From Bartonella elizabethae F9251 = ATCC 49927 (GTDB taxonomy: Bacteria; Pseudomonadota; Alphaproteobacteria; Rhizobiales; Rhizobiaceae), in contig NZ_JADB01000002.1 in assembly GCF_000518165.1 (NCBI RefSeq), positions 266,581-323,754 on the forward strand: a DNA stretch of 57,174 nt, written 5' to 3'. Positions 1 to 10,547 of the stretch are shown here, in pieces (positions within the stretch are counted from its first letter, which is position 1; each line of letters starts with the position of its first letter). The notes under the pieces are model-generated. The model was not told the DNA's origin and searched no databases. It saw only the letters and a list, made by a program, of their open reading frames with translations. Both the position numbers and the translations under genes were made by a program.

Positions 1-1
1 T

Positions 2-130
2 CCAAGTATGCAGACTCCTGTAGATCAAGCGCCTGGTTCAGAAATGCCTATGGAACAAGTTCCAAGTATGCAGACTCCTGTAGATCAAGTCCCTGGTTCA
101 GAAATGCCTATAGAGCAAACTCCAAATGTG
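2..130 (+). repeat. 60-bp in-frame tandem repeat, at least 2.2 copies
   Basis: Two copies of a 60-bp unit beginning CCAAGTATGCAGACTCCTG lie head to tail, with the start of a third degenerate copy at about 122-145. The unit is a multiple of three, so copy-number change would keep the reading frame. Confidence 0.8.
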
Positions 131-148
131 CATTCTCCTGTAGAATAG
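2..148 (+). CDS. 3' end of a P/M/Q-rich tandem-repeat protein (partial)
   Basis: Reading from base 2 gives an open frame that ends at TAG 146-148. It encodes two near-identical 20-residue units of the form PSMQTPVDQxPGSEMPxEQ, then a shorter degenerate unit ending SPVE. The 60-bp DNA repeat is seen at 2-61 and 62-121 with few substitutions and a third, decayed partial copy after it. The composition (Pro, Gln, Met, Glu; no aromatics) suggests an extended, disordered C-terminal tail. The body of the gene is outside the window, so no function can be given. Translation in this frame, with synonymous and conservative changes between copies, is the reason to call it coding. Confidence 0.6.
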   Translation, partial: PSMQTPVDQAPGSEMPMEQVPSMQTPVDQVPGSEMPIEQTPNVHSPVE

Positions 149-554
149 GAGTGAGAAATACCTGTAGAAGCTGATGCGGCATGTATCAGCTCTACAGGGG
201 TTATTGCAAAGATTCGTAGGATATGAAGAGGAGTGTTAAGTGTAAGATATCAATAGAATGCATATCATAATTTTGAATGCACTTAATATTTTTAACAAGA
301 GGATCCATTGGGCATTTACTAAAGCTTTGATTTTTGAGATACAGAGCTATTTGTAGAATATACAAAGGATGGTATTTGTACAATTCAATACAGATAAAGA
401 GAGCGTGAGAAACACATTTTTATGTTGTGTAAGATAAGGCTACGAAGAAGTAACATTTTAGTTTTAAAGGATTTATATTAAAGAGAACAGTGAAGTTATT
501 TTAACAATAATGTGCAACTGAAATCGACAATTTAGAGAATAATCAGAAAAATTA
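149..554. other. Intergenic stretch with no recognised gene
   Basis: AT-rich sequence between the repeat-tail gene and gpsA. Only short ORFs without good ribosome binding sites are seen. The gpsA promoter presumably lies here, but I see no convincing -35/-10 pair. Confidence 0.5.
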
Positions 555-1559
555 ATGAAAACCATTGCAATGACAGTTATTGGTGCTGGTTCTTTTGGTA
601 CTGCATTAGCGATTGCTCTTGCTCGTAATGGTCATAATGTTTTACTTTGGGGATATAATTCTCAACACATCAAAAAATTACAAGAACAACGTTGTAATCA
701 AGTATATTTACCTGATATTCGATTTCCTGAAAATTTATTCCTTGAAGCTTCGCTTGAAACTGCAATAACAGCAAGTGATAATATACTAATCGCTGTTCCA
801 AGCCATGTATTTCATCAAGTGTTGTATAATATTCAGCCTTATTTGGATCAATATTCACGCGTTATTTGGGCAACGAAGGGTTTAGAACGTGGTACAGGAC
901 GTCTCTTACAAGATGTCGCTCGTGAGATTTTAGGTGAAAAAATTCCTTTAGCTGTTTTTTCTGGACCAACTTTTGCTAAAGAACTCGCTATTGGTTGGCC
1001 TACTGCAATGACGATAGCAGCTTCTAATGTTGAGTTTTGTAAAGAATTGCAGCAACTTTTTCATTGTGACAAAAGTTTTAGAGTTTATAAAAGCTCAGAT
1101 ATGATTGGTGTTCAATTAGGGGGAGCCGTTAAAAATGTTATTGCTATTGGTGCAGGAATATCAGATGGCATGGGATTTGGGGCAAATGCACGAATAGCTC
1201 TTATCACACGAGGACTCGCTGAAATTAGTCGTTTAGGGGGTGCTATGGGGGCTGAGCTTTCCACATTTATGGGAATGACAGGCTTAGGTGATCTGGTTTT
1301 GACATGTACTGATAATCAATCGCGTAATCGCCGTTTTGGGCTACTTCTTGGTAAAGGAATAGGTATAAAAGAAGCGGAAAGACAAATTGGTCAGGTTGTG
1401 GAAGGGTATTTGAATACCAAGGAAGTCCATACGTTAGCGCAACGTATTGGGGTAGAAATGCCTATTGTAGAACAAATTTATCAAATTCTTTATTGTGGTA
1501 AAGACACAACTGAAGCGGCTAATACATTACTCAGTCGCACTCTCAAGGACGAAATATAA
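555..1559 (+). CDS. gpsA: Glycerol-3-phosphate dehydrogenase [NAD(P)+]
   Basis: GpsA reduces dihydroxyacetone phosphate to sn-glycerol 3-phosphate in the cytoplasm, the entry step to phospholipid synthesis. The 334-residue length is normal for the family. The N-terminal Rossmann motif [10 protein letters not shown] (residues 10-19) binds the nucleotide, the segment [12 protein letters not shown] (about 134-145) is typical, and [23 protein letters not shown] (cut here, about 190-212) carries the catalytic lysine region of the C-terminal helical domain. The ATG start lacks a strong Shine-Dalgarno sequence but fits family length. It stands alone, with decayed DNA downstream. Confidence 0.97.
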   Translation: MKTIAMTVIGAGSFGTALAIALARNGHNVLLWGYNSQHIKKLQEQRCNQVYLPDIRFPENLFLEASLETAITASDNILIAVPSHVFHQVLYNIQPYLDQYSRVIWATKGLERGTGRLLQDVAREILGEKIPLAVFSGPTFAKELAIGWPTAMTIAASNVEFCKELQQLFHCDKSFRVYKSSDMIGVQLGGAVKNVIAIGAGISDGMGFGANARIALITRGLAEISRLGGAMGAELSTFMGMTGLGDLVLTCTDNQSRNRRFGLLLGKGIGIKEAERQIGQVVEGYLNTKEVHTLAQRIGVEMPIVEQIYQILYCGKDTTEAANTLLSRTLKDEI

Positions 1560-2578
1560 TACTATCCTATATTCTTAAATAATTTCAATCATAACAAATG
1601 GCAACATCCTATGATAGCAATATAAAATAGATTGTGTTGATGATTGTATAAGATTATTACACCGTAGAAAATTACAGATTCATATCATTCGATTCTCTAT
1701 GAAGTAGAGTTGAAATATAAAAGTTTTGGTTCTTATTAAGTAATTCTTTGAAAATAAACTATCATTTCTACTTACATATATTTGTCTAATGTAATGAAAG
1801 AGACATTTTAATTTTTTCTTAAACGCCTCTCACAATAACATTTGAAGAATAGTAGAAAATTCATGGGAGAGTAGCATCTTATTTATATAAAGTTAAGCTA
1901 GAAATATCATTGCTATTATTCAATTTTCAATATTATTTGTGCGTTTAATAGCTTTTGTATACTAGATAGGGGGTATTACATATCTAGCATCCAGAAGCTG
2001 TAACAGCAAAGAAAGCACGAAACGCCTTAATTTCATTCTAAATATGCTGTAATTTTGGGGTTGGATGTTGATTTACAAGCTGTAGAAAAAACATGGGCTT
2101 TGTTAGAAAAACAACACCATAAAACACAAAATTTTCCAGAAAAATGGATTGGAGAGATAGATCAGTTTTTTTATAAAACACTTTGCAGAACAATAATAAT
2201 AACCCAATTGGCTTTGTGTTTGCTTATCCTTCTAGAGGAGTATACACGTTCTTTGCGTTGTATTCATAAAGGTTAGCTTGAGAGAAATATATGGATTATT
2301 CTTGGCTCGAAAAGTTGAAAGGAACGCGTAATAACTGCAATAGAATTTCGTTTCCCCTGCCATTAGAGGTATTAAAAATTTTTGAAACAAGCCATTTGCT
2401 ATCTCGTCATGATTTTTTTTCTGCAATCCGTCGTGTTTTCTTAGTGAGAATCATATATGCAATAGACTGGATCTGAAGGCTTTCCCTATGAGATTCAATC
2501 TAGTAGGAAAAGCCCTCATCATTGTGCGACCAAAGTACTTTACAGATAACCGATTTTATTTTTGAAGTCGGATGTTTT
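1560..2578. other. Decayed intergenic region
   Basis: About 1 kb between gpsA and the end of fabI. It holds fragments of apparent coding sequence in different frames (about 2030-2480) but no intact gene. An imperfect hairpin, GGCTTTCCCTA at 2478-2488 against TAGGAAAAGCC at 2504-2514 (one mismatch), lies downstream of fabI but has no T-run. Confidence 0.5.
2040..2290 (+). pseudogene. Possible gene remnant, unidentified
   Basis: A frame open from about 2055 encodes a protein-like stretch (GLDVDLQAVEKTWALLEKQ, residues about 2-20 of the fragment). Apparent protein-like sequence then continues in another frame (NPIGFVFAYPSRGVYTFFAL, about 2201-2260). The switch of frame and lack of a start signal suggest a frameshifted relic rather than a working gene. 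I do not recognise the family. Confidence 0.3.
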
Positions 2579-3397
2579 TTATCCTTCTTGGGAGTCTTCA
2601 GTTTTTTTCAGTTCTTCAAGTATTGGCATAGACATGATATTATAGCCTGAATCAACATAGTGGATTTCACCTGTAACGCCTGATGATAAGTCAGAGAGGA
2701 GATAAAGCGCGGACTTTCCAATTTCATGAATATTCACGGTACGACGTAATGGGGCATTACGTCGTTGGTGTGAAAATATTGCACGCGCAGCTGCAATACC
2801 ATTACCCGCTAAGGTTCTAACAGGACCAGCTGAAATTGCATTGACGCGGATATTTTGCGGACCAAAGTCTGCCGCTAAATAACGAACCATAGCTTCTAAG
2901 GCAGCTTTAGCAACTCCCATGATATTATAGTTAGGGACAACTTGCTGTGAAGCGCCATAAGTAAGGGTTAAAAGTGCCCCTCCATGAGGCATAAGCTTCT
3001 CCGCACGCTGAGCAATTTCAGTAAAGGAATAAGCTGAAATAACCATTGTACGTTGAAAGTTTTCACGTGTTGTAACATCAACGTAACGCCCTTTTAGCTG
3101 ATTTTTATCTGAAAAACCAATAGCATGGACAATAAAATCAATCGTTTTCCATTCTTTTTCAAGTTTCTCAAAGACGTCGTCAACATTTTCAATTTTTTCA
3201 ACATCACACTCTAGAACTAATTTGCAGCCAAGCTTATCAGCTAGAGGCTGCACACGTTTTCCGAAAGCATCTCCTTGATAAGTTAAGGCTAATTCAGCTC
3301 CTGCTTGTGCGAGTTGACAGGCAATTCCCCAAGCAATTGAATGGTCATTCGCAATTCCCATAATAAGGCCACGTTTGCCCTCCATCAAACCTTTCAT
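2579..3397 (-). CDS. fabI: Enoyl-[acyl-carrier-protein] reductase (NADH)
   Basis: FabI reduces trans-2-enoyl-ACP, the last step of each fatty acid elongation cycle, and is the target of triclosan-type inhibitors. The 272-residue protein is a short-chain dehydrogenase. It has the FabI nucleotide-binding start GLIMGIANDHSIAWGIA (10-26), and the catalytic residues are visible as Y147, Y157 and K164 (Y-x6-K), matching the FabI pattern. The start has a good ribosome binding site (GGAG, 6 bases before ATG). It is the last gene of the fabA-fabB-fabI series, 48 bases after fabB, so probably one transcript. Confidence 0.97.
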   Translation of the reverse strand: MKGLMEGKRGLIMGIANDHSIAWGIACQLAQAGAELALTYQGDAFGKRVQPLADKLGCKLVLECDVEKIENVDDVFEKLEKEWKTIDFIVHAIGFSDKNQLKGRYVDVTTRENFQRTMVISAYSFTEIAQRAEKLMPHGGALLTLTYGASQQVVPNYNIMGVAKAALEAMVRYLAADFGPQNIRVNAISAGPVRTLAGNGIAAARAIFSHQRRNAPLRRTVNIHEIGKSALYLLSDLSSGVTGEIHYVDSGYNIMSMPILEELKKTEDSQEG

Positions 3398-3445
3398 ATT
3401 ATTCTCCGTAAGACCGTATTTTTTTCAATTACTAAGAACTTTCAT

Positions 3446-4666
3446 TTATACATAGCGTTGAAAAATAAGCGTTGCATTGGTACCGCCAAAGCCAAAAGTA
3501 TTTGACAGTACGGTATTCAGTTGTTGATGATCGCGTCGTTCACGAACAATTGGCATATCCGCAAAAGCTGGATCAAGTTCTTCAATATGGGCACTTTCAC
3601 AGATAAAATTATGGTTCATCATGAGCAATGTATAGATTGCTTCGTGAACACCTGCGGCGCCTAAGGAATGGCCTGTTAGAGATTTGGTAGCAGAAATGGG
3701 GGGGCACTGATCACCTGCTCCAAAAATACGGCGGATAGCTTCTATTTCAGGAGGATCCCCAACAGGTGTTGCTGTTGCATGGGGATTAATATAATCAATT
3801 TTATCATGGACTGTTGCAAGAGCCATGCGCATGCATCGTTCTGCTCCCTCTCCTGATGGTGCAACCATATCATGTCCATCGGATGTCGCACCATATCCAA
3901 CGATTTCTCCGTAGATTTTTGCTCCACGGGCTTTAGCGCATTCTAGTTCTTCAAGGACTAAAACGCCAGCACCTCCAGCAATAACAAATCCATCACGATT
4001 AACATCATAGGCCCGTGAAGCTTTATGAGGGATGTCATTATATCGGCTAGACATAGCGCCCATAGCATCAAATAAAACAGAGAGAGTCCAATCCAAATCT
4101 TCGCAGCCACCGGCAAAGACACGGTCCTGTTTACCATATTGGATCATTTCATAAGCATTCCCAATACAATGATTGGAGGTAGCACAAGCTGAAGAGATTG
4201 AATAGTTGACCCCTTTTATTTTAAAAAAAGTTGCCAGCGTTGCAGATGCTGTAGAACTCATTGCTTTAGGCACAACAAAAGGCCCAACACGTTTTGGACC
4301 CTTTTGGCGTGTAATATCGGCTGCTTCTACAATTGACTGCGTTGAAGCACCTCCAGAACCCATAATAATTCCTGTGTGTTCGTTTGATACTTCGTGAGGC
4401 TCTAAACCAGCATCAGCAATTGCTTGATCCATGGCGATATGATTCCAAGCTGTTCCACGTCCATGAAAACGTAAAGCACGTCGGTCAACGCGTTCTTCTA
4501 TATTAATATCAGGTTTACCGTAAACTCTGCTACGAAAGCCTAACTCAGCATACTGAGGCGCGTAAGAAATTCCGGATTTTGCTTCACGTAAACTGGTTAA
4601 AACGGCTTGGGGGTCATTCCCAATCGCGGAAACAATTCCCATTCCGGTTACAACAACACGACGCAT
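3446..4666 (-). CDS. fabB: Beta-ketoacyl-ACP synthase I
   Basis: Condensing enzyme of type II fatty acid synthesis. With FabA it makes unsaturated fatty acids. The 406-residue protein has the ketoacyl-synthase triad: C161 in [13 protein letters not shown]296 in [11 protein letters not shown] and H333 in [12 protein letters not shown]. The C-terminal [14 protein letters not shown] segment is also typical. The start is set by a near-perfect Shine-Dalgarno AAGGAGG five bases upstream. It lies between fabA and fabI on the same strand with gaps of about 50 bases. The first His motif reads NPHATATP where NxHGTxT is commoner; this variant is known in FabB enzymes of Rhizobiales as far as I recall. 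Confidence 0.96.
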   Translation of the reverse strand: MRRVVVTGMGIVSAIGNDPQAVLTSLREAKSGISYAPQYAELGFRSRVYGKPDINIEERVDRRALRFHGRGTAWNHIAMDQAIADAGLEPHEVSNEHTGIIMGSGGASTQSIVEAADITRQKGPKRVGPFVVPKAMSSTASATLATFFKIKGVNYSISSACATSNHCIGNAYEMIQYGKQDRVFAGGCEDLDWTLSVLFDAMGAMSSRYNDIPHKASRAYDVNRDGFVIAGGAGVLVLEELECAKARGAKIYGEIVGYGATSDGHDMVAPSGEGAERCMRMALATVHDKIDYINPHATATPVGDPPEIEAIRRIFGAGDQCPPISATKSLTGHSLGAAGVHEAIYTLLMMNHNFICESAHIEELDPAFADMPIVRERRDHQQLNTVLSNTFGFGGTNATLIFQRYV

Positions 4667-4722
4667 TCATACCTCCTTATTCCATACAGAATAGTAAAAA
4701 ATTCTTCCTGATGAAAATAAAT

Positions 4723-5232
4723 TCAATCTTCTTTGAATAAAGCAACACGCAAATCATTCGCTTTATAAATAGTTTCTCCATCTGCTTTGAGCCATCCATC
4801 AGCTATTCCCAAGACTAAATTTCCCCGTCGAATACGCTTGAAATCTATTCCATATTCAAGAAGTTTGGTTTGTGGTGTTACCATACCTGATAATTTTACT
4901 TCACCAGTTGATATCGCTCTTCCTTTCCCTGGTTCTCCCAACCAACCAAGAAAAAAACCTGTTAATTGCCACATACCATCCAATCCAAGACATCCTGGCA
5001 TAACGGGATCACCTATAAAGTGACAATTAAAGAACCAGTGGTCTGGCGTAATATCAAATTCGGCACGAACCATTCCTTTATCGTATTTTCCACCAGTTTC
5101 ACTGATTTGAGTGATTCGATCAATCATCAACATTGGCGGTGCCGGCAATTGCGCATTACCCTTACCAAACATTTCGCCGCGAGCGCAGCTTAGAAGCTCT
5201 TCATAAGTGTAGCGAGACTTTTGTTCAGCCAT
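4723..5232 (-). CDS. fabA: 3-hydroxydecanoyl-ACP dehydratase/isomerase
   Basis: FabA dehydrates 3-hydroxyacyl-ACP and isomerises trans-2- to cis-3-decenoyl-ACP, starting unsaturated fatty acid synthesis. With the start chosen here ([10 protein letters not shown]) it has 169 residues, close to the family norm of about 171. The active-site pair is visible: H71 in [12 protein letters not shown] and D85 in [10 protein letters not shown]. An ATG seven codons upstream (5253) is in frame, but the GGAG that would serve as ribosome binding site sits five bases before 5232, so the shorter form is preferred. It is the first gene of fabA-fabB-fabI and divergent from irr. Confidence 0.96.
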   Translation of the reverse strand: MAEQKSRYTYEELLSCARGEMFGKGNAQLPAPPMLMIDRITQISETGGKYDKGMVRAEFDITPDHWFFNCHFIGDPVMPGCLGLDGMWQLTGFFLGWLGEPGKGRAISTGEVKLSGMVTPQTKLLEYGIDFKRIRRGNLVLGIADGWLKADGETIYKANDLRVALFKED

Positions 5233-5465
5233 GGTTACTCCATTTATTTGCATATATCTTTATTTCTGCGCTTTTCCCCGACCTACTTTTAGAGCAAATT
5301 TTAAAGAGAGGGAAATGATTTTATATCATTTTTAATGACAAAAGCCCTTTTTTATGTATTCTACATAGATAATTATTTAAAAATGGAATACAAGATTGCA
5401 CCGTACTGTTCCCATTTTTTAATATTTTTATCTTATTGAAGCAGGAAGATATTTTGGTTTGTAAT

Positions 5466-5978
5466 ATGTCAGGGAATGCAGACAATTTAGATATGAATGA
5501 AGAGAAACAGTCCACAAAAGAATGTGGAGAAAGTGTCCAGTATTATTCCGCTTCTATGTTAGAAAAACGTTTGCGTGAAAATGGTTTGCGTCCAACGCGT
5601 CAGAGATTAGAACTTGCACATATGATTTTTTCTGAAGGAAATCGTCATATTACGGCGGAAGAGCTCTTTGAGGAAGCGGTGAGGGCAGGTGTTCCTGTAT
5701 CCTTAGCAACGGTCTACAATACGCTTCATCAATTTACCGAAGCGGGATTGTTACGGATTATTGCCGTAGAGGGTTCGAAGACTTGGTTTGATACGAATAC
5801 CTCTGATCACTATCATTTTTATATAGAAGGTGAAAATCATATTCTTGATATTCCTTGCAATTTAGAAGAATTGCCCATTATTGGAAATTTGCCTACACCA
5901 CCAGAAGGTATGGAAATTTCACATGTTGATTTAATCGTGCGATTAAAACCAAAAAGTCAATCTTGTGGTAGGGAGTAG
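5466..5978 (+). CDS. irr: Iron response regulator Irr (Fur family)
   Basis: Irr is the heme/iron-responsive Fur-family regulator of Rhizobiales. The protein shows a winged-helix DNA-binding half (LRENGLRPTRQRLELA, then LATVYNTLHQFTEAGLL) and a dimerisation half with the SDHYHFYIEGE segment that corresponds to the His-rich metal/heme region. Cysteines expected for zinc sites of true Fur are sparse, which supports Irr over Fur. An in-frame TTG at 5436 would add ten residues, but it has no ribosome binding site; ATG 5466 (170 aa) is preferred though its own AGGAAG is far upstream. It is divergent from the fab operon across about 230 bases. In Bartonella, Irr is known to control heme-binding protein genes. 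Confidence 0.9.
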   Translation: MSGNADNLDMNEEKQSTKECGESVQYYSASMLEKRLRENGLRPTRQRLELAHMIFSEGNRHITAEELFEEAVRAGVPVSLATVYNTLHQFTEAGLLRIIAVEGSKTWFDTNTSDHYHFYIEGENHILDIPCNLEELPIIGNLPTPPEGMEISHVDLIVRLKPKSQSCGRE

Positions 5979-6024
5979 GGATATTCAATAAGGAATAAAA
6001 ATTAAATTTGATGCGTTTGAGCAT

Positions 6025-6579
6025 TCACCAGCCTTTTATTTTTTCATCAGGGTAAATCCCCCATAATTGAGGTTGATGAAGCCATCCATGGACATTATTA
6101 AGAGTGATTTCGCACCATTGTCCATCACATTGGTGGATATTGCCAATGACATTAGGCTCTACTTCTGCAACAAGTTCTGAATTATCAGTGGGTTTTTTTC
6201 GTAGCATTAGCCTTTTTGTTTTATCTTTTTGCCATGGAATAGTTATAGCCGTTCGCTTTCCTGATAAAAGCGATTGATATACCCACCCTTCATCGCCTTC
6301 TGCATCACGAATTTTACGCCATTGATCATACTCTTGGATGATTTCAATAGGTAGTCCCTTCTTTTTGTAGGTAAAAATGATGGAATAGTTGCTTCCTGGC
6401 CCAACACGGACATTAACACGAGTAGGTTTAATCGAAGCAAATCGCGGAAGCGGTAAACCACTAGGTCCTAAATTTTGATTAAGGGTTTGTGCGTGCAACA
6501 AACGTGGTGAATTCAATACAATAACTTTTGTTAAGATACATGCAAGCATTAAAACGCGAAACCAACGAGAATTTTGCAC
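6025..6579 (-). CDS. Exported bacterial SH3-domain protein
   Basis: A 184-residue protein with an N-terminal hydrophobic signal sequence (residues about 8-30, ending LLHAQ). Two bacterial SH3-like repeats follow. The first carries VNVRVGPGSNYSIIF (about 55-69) and EGWVYQSLLSG (about 96-106). The second carries LMLRKKPTDNSELVAEV and ends with WCEITLNNVHGWLHQ. This matches the SH3_4 family of periplasmic proteins in Rhizobiales, thought to bind peptidoglycan or cell-wall peptides. No enzyme domain is present. It converges on irr with a gap of 46 bases. Exact role unknown. Confidence 0.85.
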   Translation of the reverse strand: MQNSRWFRVLMLACILTKVIVLNSPRLLHAQTLNQNLGPSGLPLPRFASIKPTRVNVRVGPGSNYSIIFTYKKKGLPIEIIQEYDQWRKIRDAEGDEGWVYQSLLSGKRTAITIPWQKDKTKRLMLRKKPTDNSELVAEVEPNVIGNIHQCDGQWCEITLNNVHGWLHQPQLWGIYPDEKIKGW

Positions 6580-7731
6580 ACTGAACTCCTTTATTTCGTC
6601 ATATATGGGTAATTTAAAATCTGGAAGATAAGATTGGAGACTGATAAAAATTATGCCATATCGCCCGTTAACGAGATCTAAACAATGAAAAAATTGTTAC
6701 GAGAAGAGGCAAATAAAAGTTTGAATTTCTGAGTGCTTAGGGTGTTGATGAGGGGATAGTTGTAAATAAATATTTGATTTTTGGCGAGTTGTATGCGTGA
6801 GAAAAATATTAAAACAGCAAAATACATCGTGGTTAGAGCAGTTTTTGTATAGGAAATCAGAGCTGAAATGTTGTCTCTTTTTTTCTAAGAGTTTTTCCTG
6901 TATTCAGAGTTATAACTTAATATGAAAAAAAACGACTATTTATGGATATAAATCAACAAGTTATAAATTTTAATTCGTTACTTAAGTGGTAAAAACACGT
7001 TCATCAGAAATGGGAATATAAGACTCTTGCACTCATATTAAAATAAGAGCACTTTCTCTGTTTCTGTTTAATTTTTTTGTGTTTCAGCTCAGTATAAAAA
7101 AGTTTAATGAAAGAGGAAGGATTATTCGATACGCTTATATGAGATTAATGATATAAGTGGTGAATAGAAGAGATTTATAAAAAAACAGAATCTCTGTAGT
7201 GTAGTGGCGGAAATTCTTTATCCTTTAGAAGAACAGAATCAGGAGATATAAAGAGTTATGAAATTATATTGTTTCATTACATCAGTGAAAGGGCAGAGGA
7301 TAGGATTATGTATTTTCATATCCTGATATACGCAATCACATATTGCGATAGTCATTCATGTTTCGCAAGCTGATCTAACATCTTCGAAAGATGCAGAATA
7401 TTAAAGGATAAAAAAATTATAACGAAAAGTAATAACAAAACACCTTAACTCAATCCACATTTTATATAGGAACAAGTCGCTTAAATATCCAAAGTGTCGT
7501 TTGTTATCTATTTTTGAAAATTACAAGAGTGAAGTAAACTCACATCTCTGTGATAAGAAATTTATCACTTTTAAATAATTAACACACTCGTTTGTATAAT
7601 TAAAAATTCTAGATAACATTACACACAAGAAACCACAAGCAAAAAACCTCTTGCACTTTCTTATAAAGATAAAATTCTAGGATAGCTTATTCTCTATTGT
7701 TTATGCAATTCTATGATGCATCAAAAGCACA
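6580..7731. other. 1.15 kb gene-free region
   Basis: No supported gene on either strand. A short perfect hairpin, CATCTT CGA AAGATG at 7379-7393, has no T-run and no neighbour to explain it. I see no tRNA or other known RNA here. Confidence 0.5.
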
Positions 7732-7965
7732 TCACTTCATCGCACCAGCTCGTCCGTTACTTACAAAACCTTCTCTTTGCGCACGTTTACGAGCAAGCTT
7801 ACGCGTACGACGAATAGCCTCAGCTTTTTCACGAGCACGCCTTTCAGATGGCTTTTCATAATAACTACGCATTTTCATTTCACGGAAGATACCTTCACGC
7901 TGCATCTTTTTTTTCAACGCGCGCAGCGCTTGGTCAACATTATTATCACGAACGAGTACTTGCAC
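7732..7965 (-). CDS. rpsU: 30S ribosomal protein S21
   Basis: The 77-residue basic protein begins [20 protein letters not shown] and continues [20 protein letters not shown], the S21 signature. The C-terminal tail is Arg/Lys-rich. S21 acts in 30S initiation near the anti-Shine-Dalgarno end of 16S rRNA. The start codon is GTG (7963-7965), with AGGA seven bases upstream. It stands alone; an 8-bp perfect inverted repeat lies in its leader (8012-8039). Confidence 0.96.
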   Translation of the reverse strand: MQVLVRDNNVDQALRALKKKMQREGIFREMKMRSYYEKPSERRAREKAEAIRRTRKLARKRAQREGFVSNGRAGAMK

Positions 7966-8011
7966 TATTTATCCTGCTTTTTTCAGTGTCATAAATGATA
8001 GGAAAACCTAC

Positions 8012-8039
8012 GTCCTTTTAAAGACATATCTAAAAGGAC
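8012..8039 (-). promoter_or_regulatory. Hairpin in the rpsU leader
   Basis: GTCCTTTT (8012-8019) and AAAAGGAC (8032-8039) form a perfect 8-bp inverted repeat around a 12-base loop, 47 bases upstream of the rpsU start. It could be a leader structure acting on rpsU, or part of a terminator for fhs (ends 8151), whose transcript runs the same way. The sequence alone does not decide. Confidence 0.4.
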
Positions 8040-8150
8040 AGGGGCTTATATCATACAAATAAGACATTTGTCTATATAGCTTTTTAAAATTCTACTCTTT
8101 TTGTAATAAAATGCTTTTTATAATAAAGGATAGAGTTTACGGCTATAAAC

Positions 8151-9824
8151 TTATGAAAGCCCTTGTATTTGATCATTTTTGTCAAGATAAATTTTTTCAG
8201 CAGCAGGATAATGCGGTAAGCCCGGCATGGTCATAACATCTCCACAAATGACAACAATAAAGCCAGCTCCTGCACAGAGACGAACTTCTCGTACAGGAAT
8301 TTCAAAATCGACAGGAGCACCATATTGCTTGGGATCAGCAGAAAAAGAATAAGGTGTTTTTGCCATACAAATAGGGTAGGTGCCAAAACCTTCTTTTTCC
8401 CAAGATTCAAGTTGTTTAAGAATAGGAACTGAGATGATGGCGCTACGCCCACCGTATAGCTTTGTTATAATACAATTAATTTTTTGAATGAGGGGAATAT
8501 CATCTTGATAGAGAACTTTAAAATCGGAATCTTGCTTTTCAATTAAGGCAACAAGTTCTTGTGCAAGTGCTACTGCGCCTTTTCCACCTTGTTCCCAATG
8601 CTTACAAATAATAGCTTTGCGTCCAGTTGTTGCAACTATTTTTTGTAATGTTCTTATTTCAGCATCGCTATCGCTGCCAAAATGATTAATCGCTACAACA
8701 CAAGGAATACCGTAGAGCTCCATATTTTTGATATGTCGTAAAAGATTAGCGGCTCCCTTTTCTAAAGCGGTGATATTTTCTTCTGTCAGGTTGTTTTTAT
8801 CCACACCACCATTCATTTTTAATGCACGAATCGTTGCGACAATCACTGTTGCATTTGGTACAATACCTGCTTGCCGACATTTGATGTTGAAGAATTTTTC
8901 TGCGCCAAGATCGGCTCCAAACCCTGCTTCTGTGACAACATAATCAGCGAGTTTTAAAGCGGTTTTTGTTGCTATAACTGAGTTACAACCATGAGCAATA
9001 TTGGCAAAAGGTCCTCCATGAACGAGAACAGGATTATTTTCAATTGTTTGTACAAGATTGGGTTGTATGGCATCTTTGAGAAGAACTGCCATTGCGCCTT
9101 CTGCATTAAGATCAGCCACTGTTACGGGTGTTTTATCATAACGATAGGCAACAATAATTTTTTTGAGTCTTTGTGTAAGGTTTTCTAAATTTTCAGAAAG
9201 ACAAAGAAGTGCCATAATTTCTGATGCAACAGTAATATCAAAACCTGTTTGGCGTGGAAAACCATTTGTTGTGCCTCCCAATGAAATAACGATATCACGC
9301 AATGCACGGTCATTCATATCAAGAACGCGCTTCCAAACAATGCGACGTGGATCAATGTTGAGAGTATTTCCCCAATAGATATGATTATCGATCATTGCAG
9401 CAAGAAGATTATGCGCTGCTGTAATAGCATGAAAATCACCGGTAAAATGTAAATTAAGGTCATCCATTGGGACGACTTGTGCATAACCACCACCAGCAGC
9501 ACCACCTTTTACACCAAAACAGGGGCCTAAAGACGGTTCTCTCAAAGTGGCTATTGTTTTTTTGCCAATGAGATTAAGAGCGTCATTTAGTCCAACCGTT
9601 GTTGTTGTTTTTCCTTCTCCAGCAGGTGTGGGATTGATGGCTGTGACGAGGATAAGTTTACCATCTGGATTTTTATTGAGCGATTTTATGTAGGAGGAAG
9701 AAATTTTAGCTTTATCATGGCCATAGGGAATGAGATTTTCATGTGATATACCAATTTTTTGTGCAATTTCAGTAATATGCTTCTTTTTAGCAGTGCGAGC
9801 AATTTCAATATCTGTTTTAGGCAT
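8151..9824 (-). CDS. fhs: Formate--tetrahydrofolate ligase
   Basis: Fhs makes 10-formyltetrahydrofolate from formate, THF and ATP, feeding purine and fMet-tRNA synthesis. The 557-residue length is normal. The ATP-binding loop [14 protein letters not shown] is at residues 66-79, and further family motifs include [23 protein letters not shown] (cut, about 95-117), [14 protein letters not shown] and the C-terminal [10 protein letters not shown]. Its start is set by length and the family N-terminus ([10 protein letters not shown]). It is a single gene facing away from the tRNA-Arg. Confidence 0.97.
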   Translation of the reverse strand: MPKTDIEIARTAKKKHITEIAQKIGISHENLIPYGHDKAKISSSYIKSLNKNPDGKLILVTAINPTPAGEGKTTTTVGLNDALNLIGKKTIATLREPSLGPCFGVKGGAAGGGYAQVVPMDDLNLHFTGDFHAITAAHNLLAAMIDNHIYWGNTLNIDPRRIVWKRVLDMNDRALRDIVISLGGTTNGFPRQTGFDITVASEIMALLCLSENLENLTQRLKKIIVAYRYDKTPVTVADLNAEGAMAVLLKDAIQPNLVQTIENNPVLVHGGPFANIAHGCNSVIATKTALKLADYVVTEAGFGADLGAEKFFNIKCRQAGIVPNATVIVATIRALKMNGGVDKNNLTEENITALEKGAANLLRHIKNMELYGIPCVVAINHFGSDSDAEIRTLQKIVATTGRKAIICKHWEQGGKGAVALAQELVALIEKQDSDFKVLYQDDIPLIQKINCIITKLYGGRSAIISVPILKQLESWEKEGFGTYPICMAKTPYSFSADPKQYGAPVDFEIPVREVRLCAGAGFIVVICGDVMTMPGLPHYPAAEKIYLDKNDQIQGLS

Positions 9825-10470
9825 GGAAAAATTCTTTAAACGGAGCTTTTATTAACATTTGGAATCTGTACTTTATGGATTAATGAAAAAATCCATAGAG
9901 AACAGAAAGCATAATATAGCATAGAGATCAATGGTGTATCGCGCAAGCGATAATACTAAAAGAGCACAAGAAGGGTTTTAGCATTTTTTGGGAAAAAAAC
10001 TCTGTATTTTCAGTTTCGATAAGTTTTTAGCCAGCCTGCAATATCATTCTCAATATGGGCTCATGATGAATATCAGAAAAAAGTTTTAGAGGGCTCTAAA
10101 CCGTAATGTTTGGTGACACACTTAAAGTTCGTCTTAAGATGAGACGGACAGAAATGAAATACTCAGAAATACCCATTGATGAAAAGGTATAATCTAGAAG
10201 AAATCAAAAACAATGCGCATAGATTGAGAAAAGAAAGCAACAGTACACACCAACTTATATAATCTCTATGATTATTATTAATAAAAAATAGGTTTGGGCT
10301 GGATTGAAGGTCGCACAACATTCCATTCTACCAAAACAGCGAACAAACGACTCACAATAGAATGGAACAAAAAGCCATAAGAAGACCAAAGATAAGAAAA
10401 AAATAAATCACATATTAAAAGAATTTAAAGAGCTTGAGTTTGTGAGTAAGATATTGGATTTATTGATAGA
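9825..10470. other. Gene-free region upstream of fhs
   Basis: About 650 bases without a supported gene, holding the unlocated fhs promoter. No riboswitch fold was recognised. Confidence 0.45.
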
Positions 10471-10547
10471 TGGCGCACCCGAAGAGATTCGAACTCCTGA
10501 CCCCCAGATTCGTAGTCTGGTGCTCTATCCAGCTGAGCTACGGGTGC
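10471..10547 (-). tRNA. tRNA-Arg (anticodon ACG)
   Basis: On the minus strand the sequence folds as a full cloverleaf. The acceptor GCACCCG pairs with CGGGTGC, followed by discriminator G and an encoded CCA (complement of 10471-10473). The D-arm AGCTCAGCTGGATAGAGC, anticodon stem CCAGA/TCTGG with loop CTACGAA, and T-loop GTTCGAATC are all present. Anticodon ACG reads CGN arginine codons after A34 deamination. Confidence 0.97.

Noticed and set aside
2291..2476. 61-codon ORF downstream of the gpsA-side remnant
   Set aside because: No ribosome binding site and no family resemblance; treated as part of the decayed gap.
7379..7393. Perfect 6-bp hairpin CATCTT-CGA-AAGATG
   Set aside because: Short, no T-run and no adjoining gene end, so not called a terminator.
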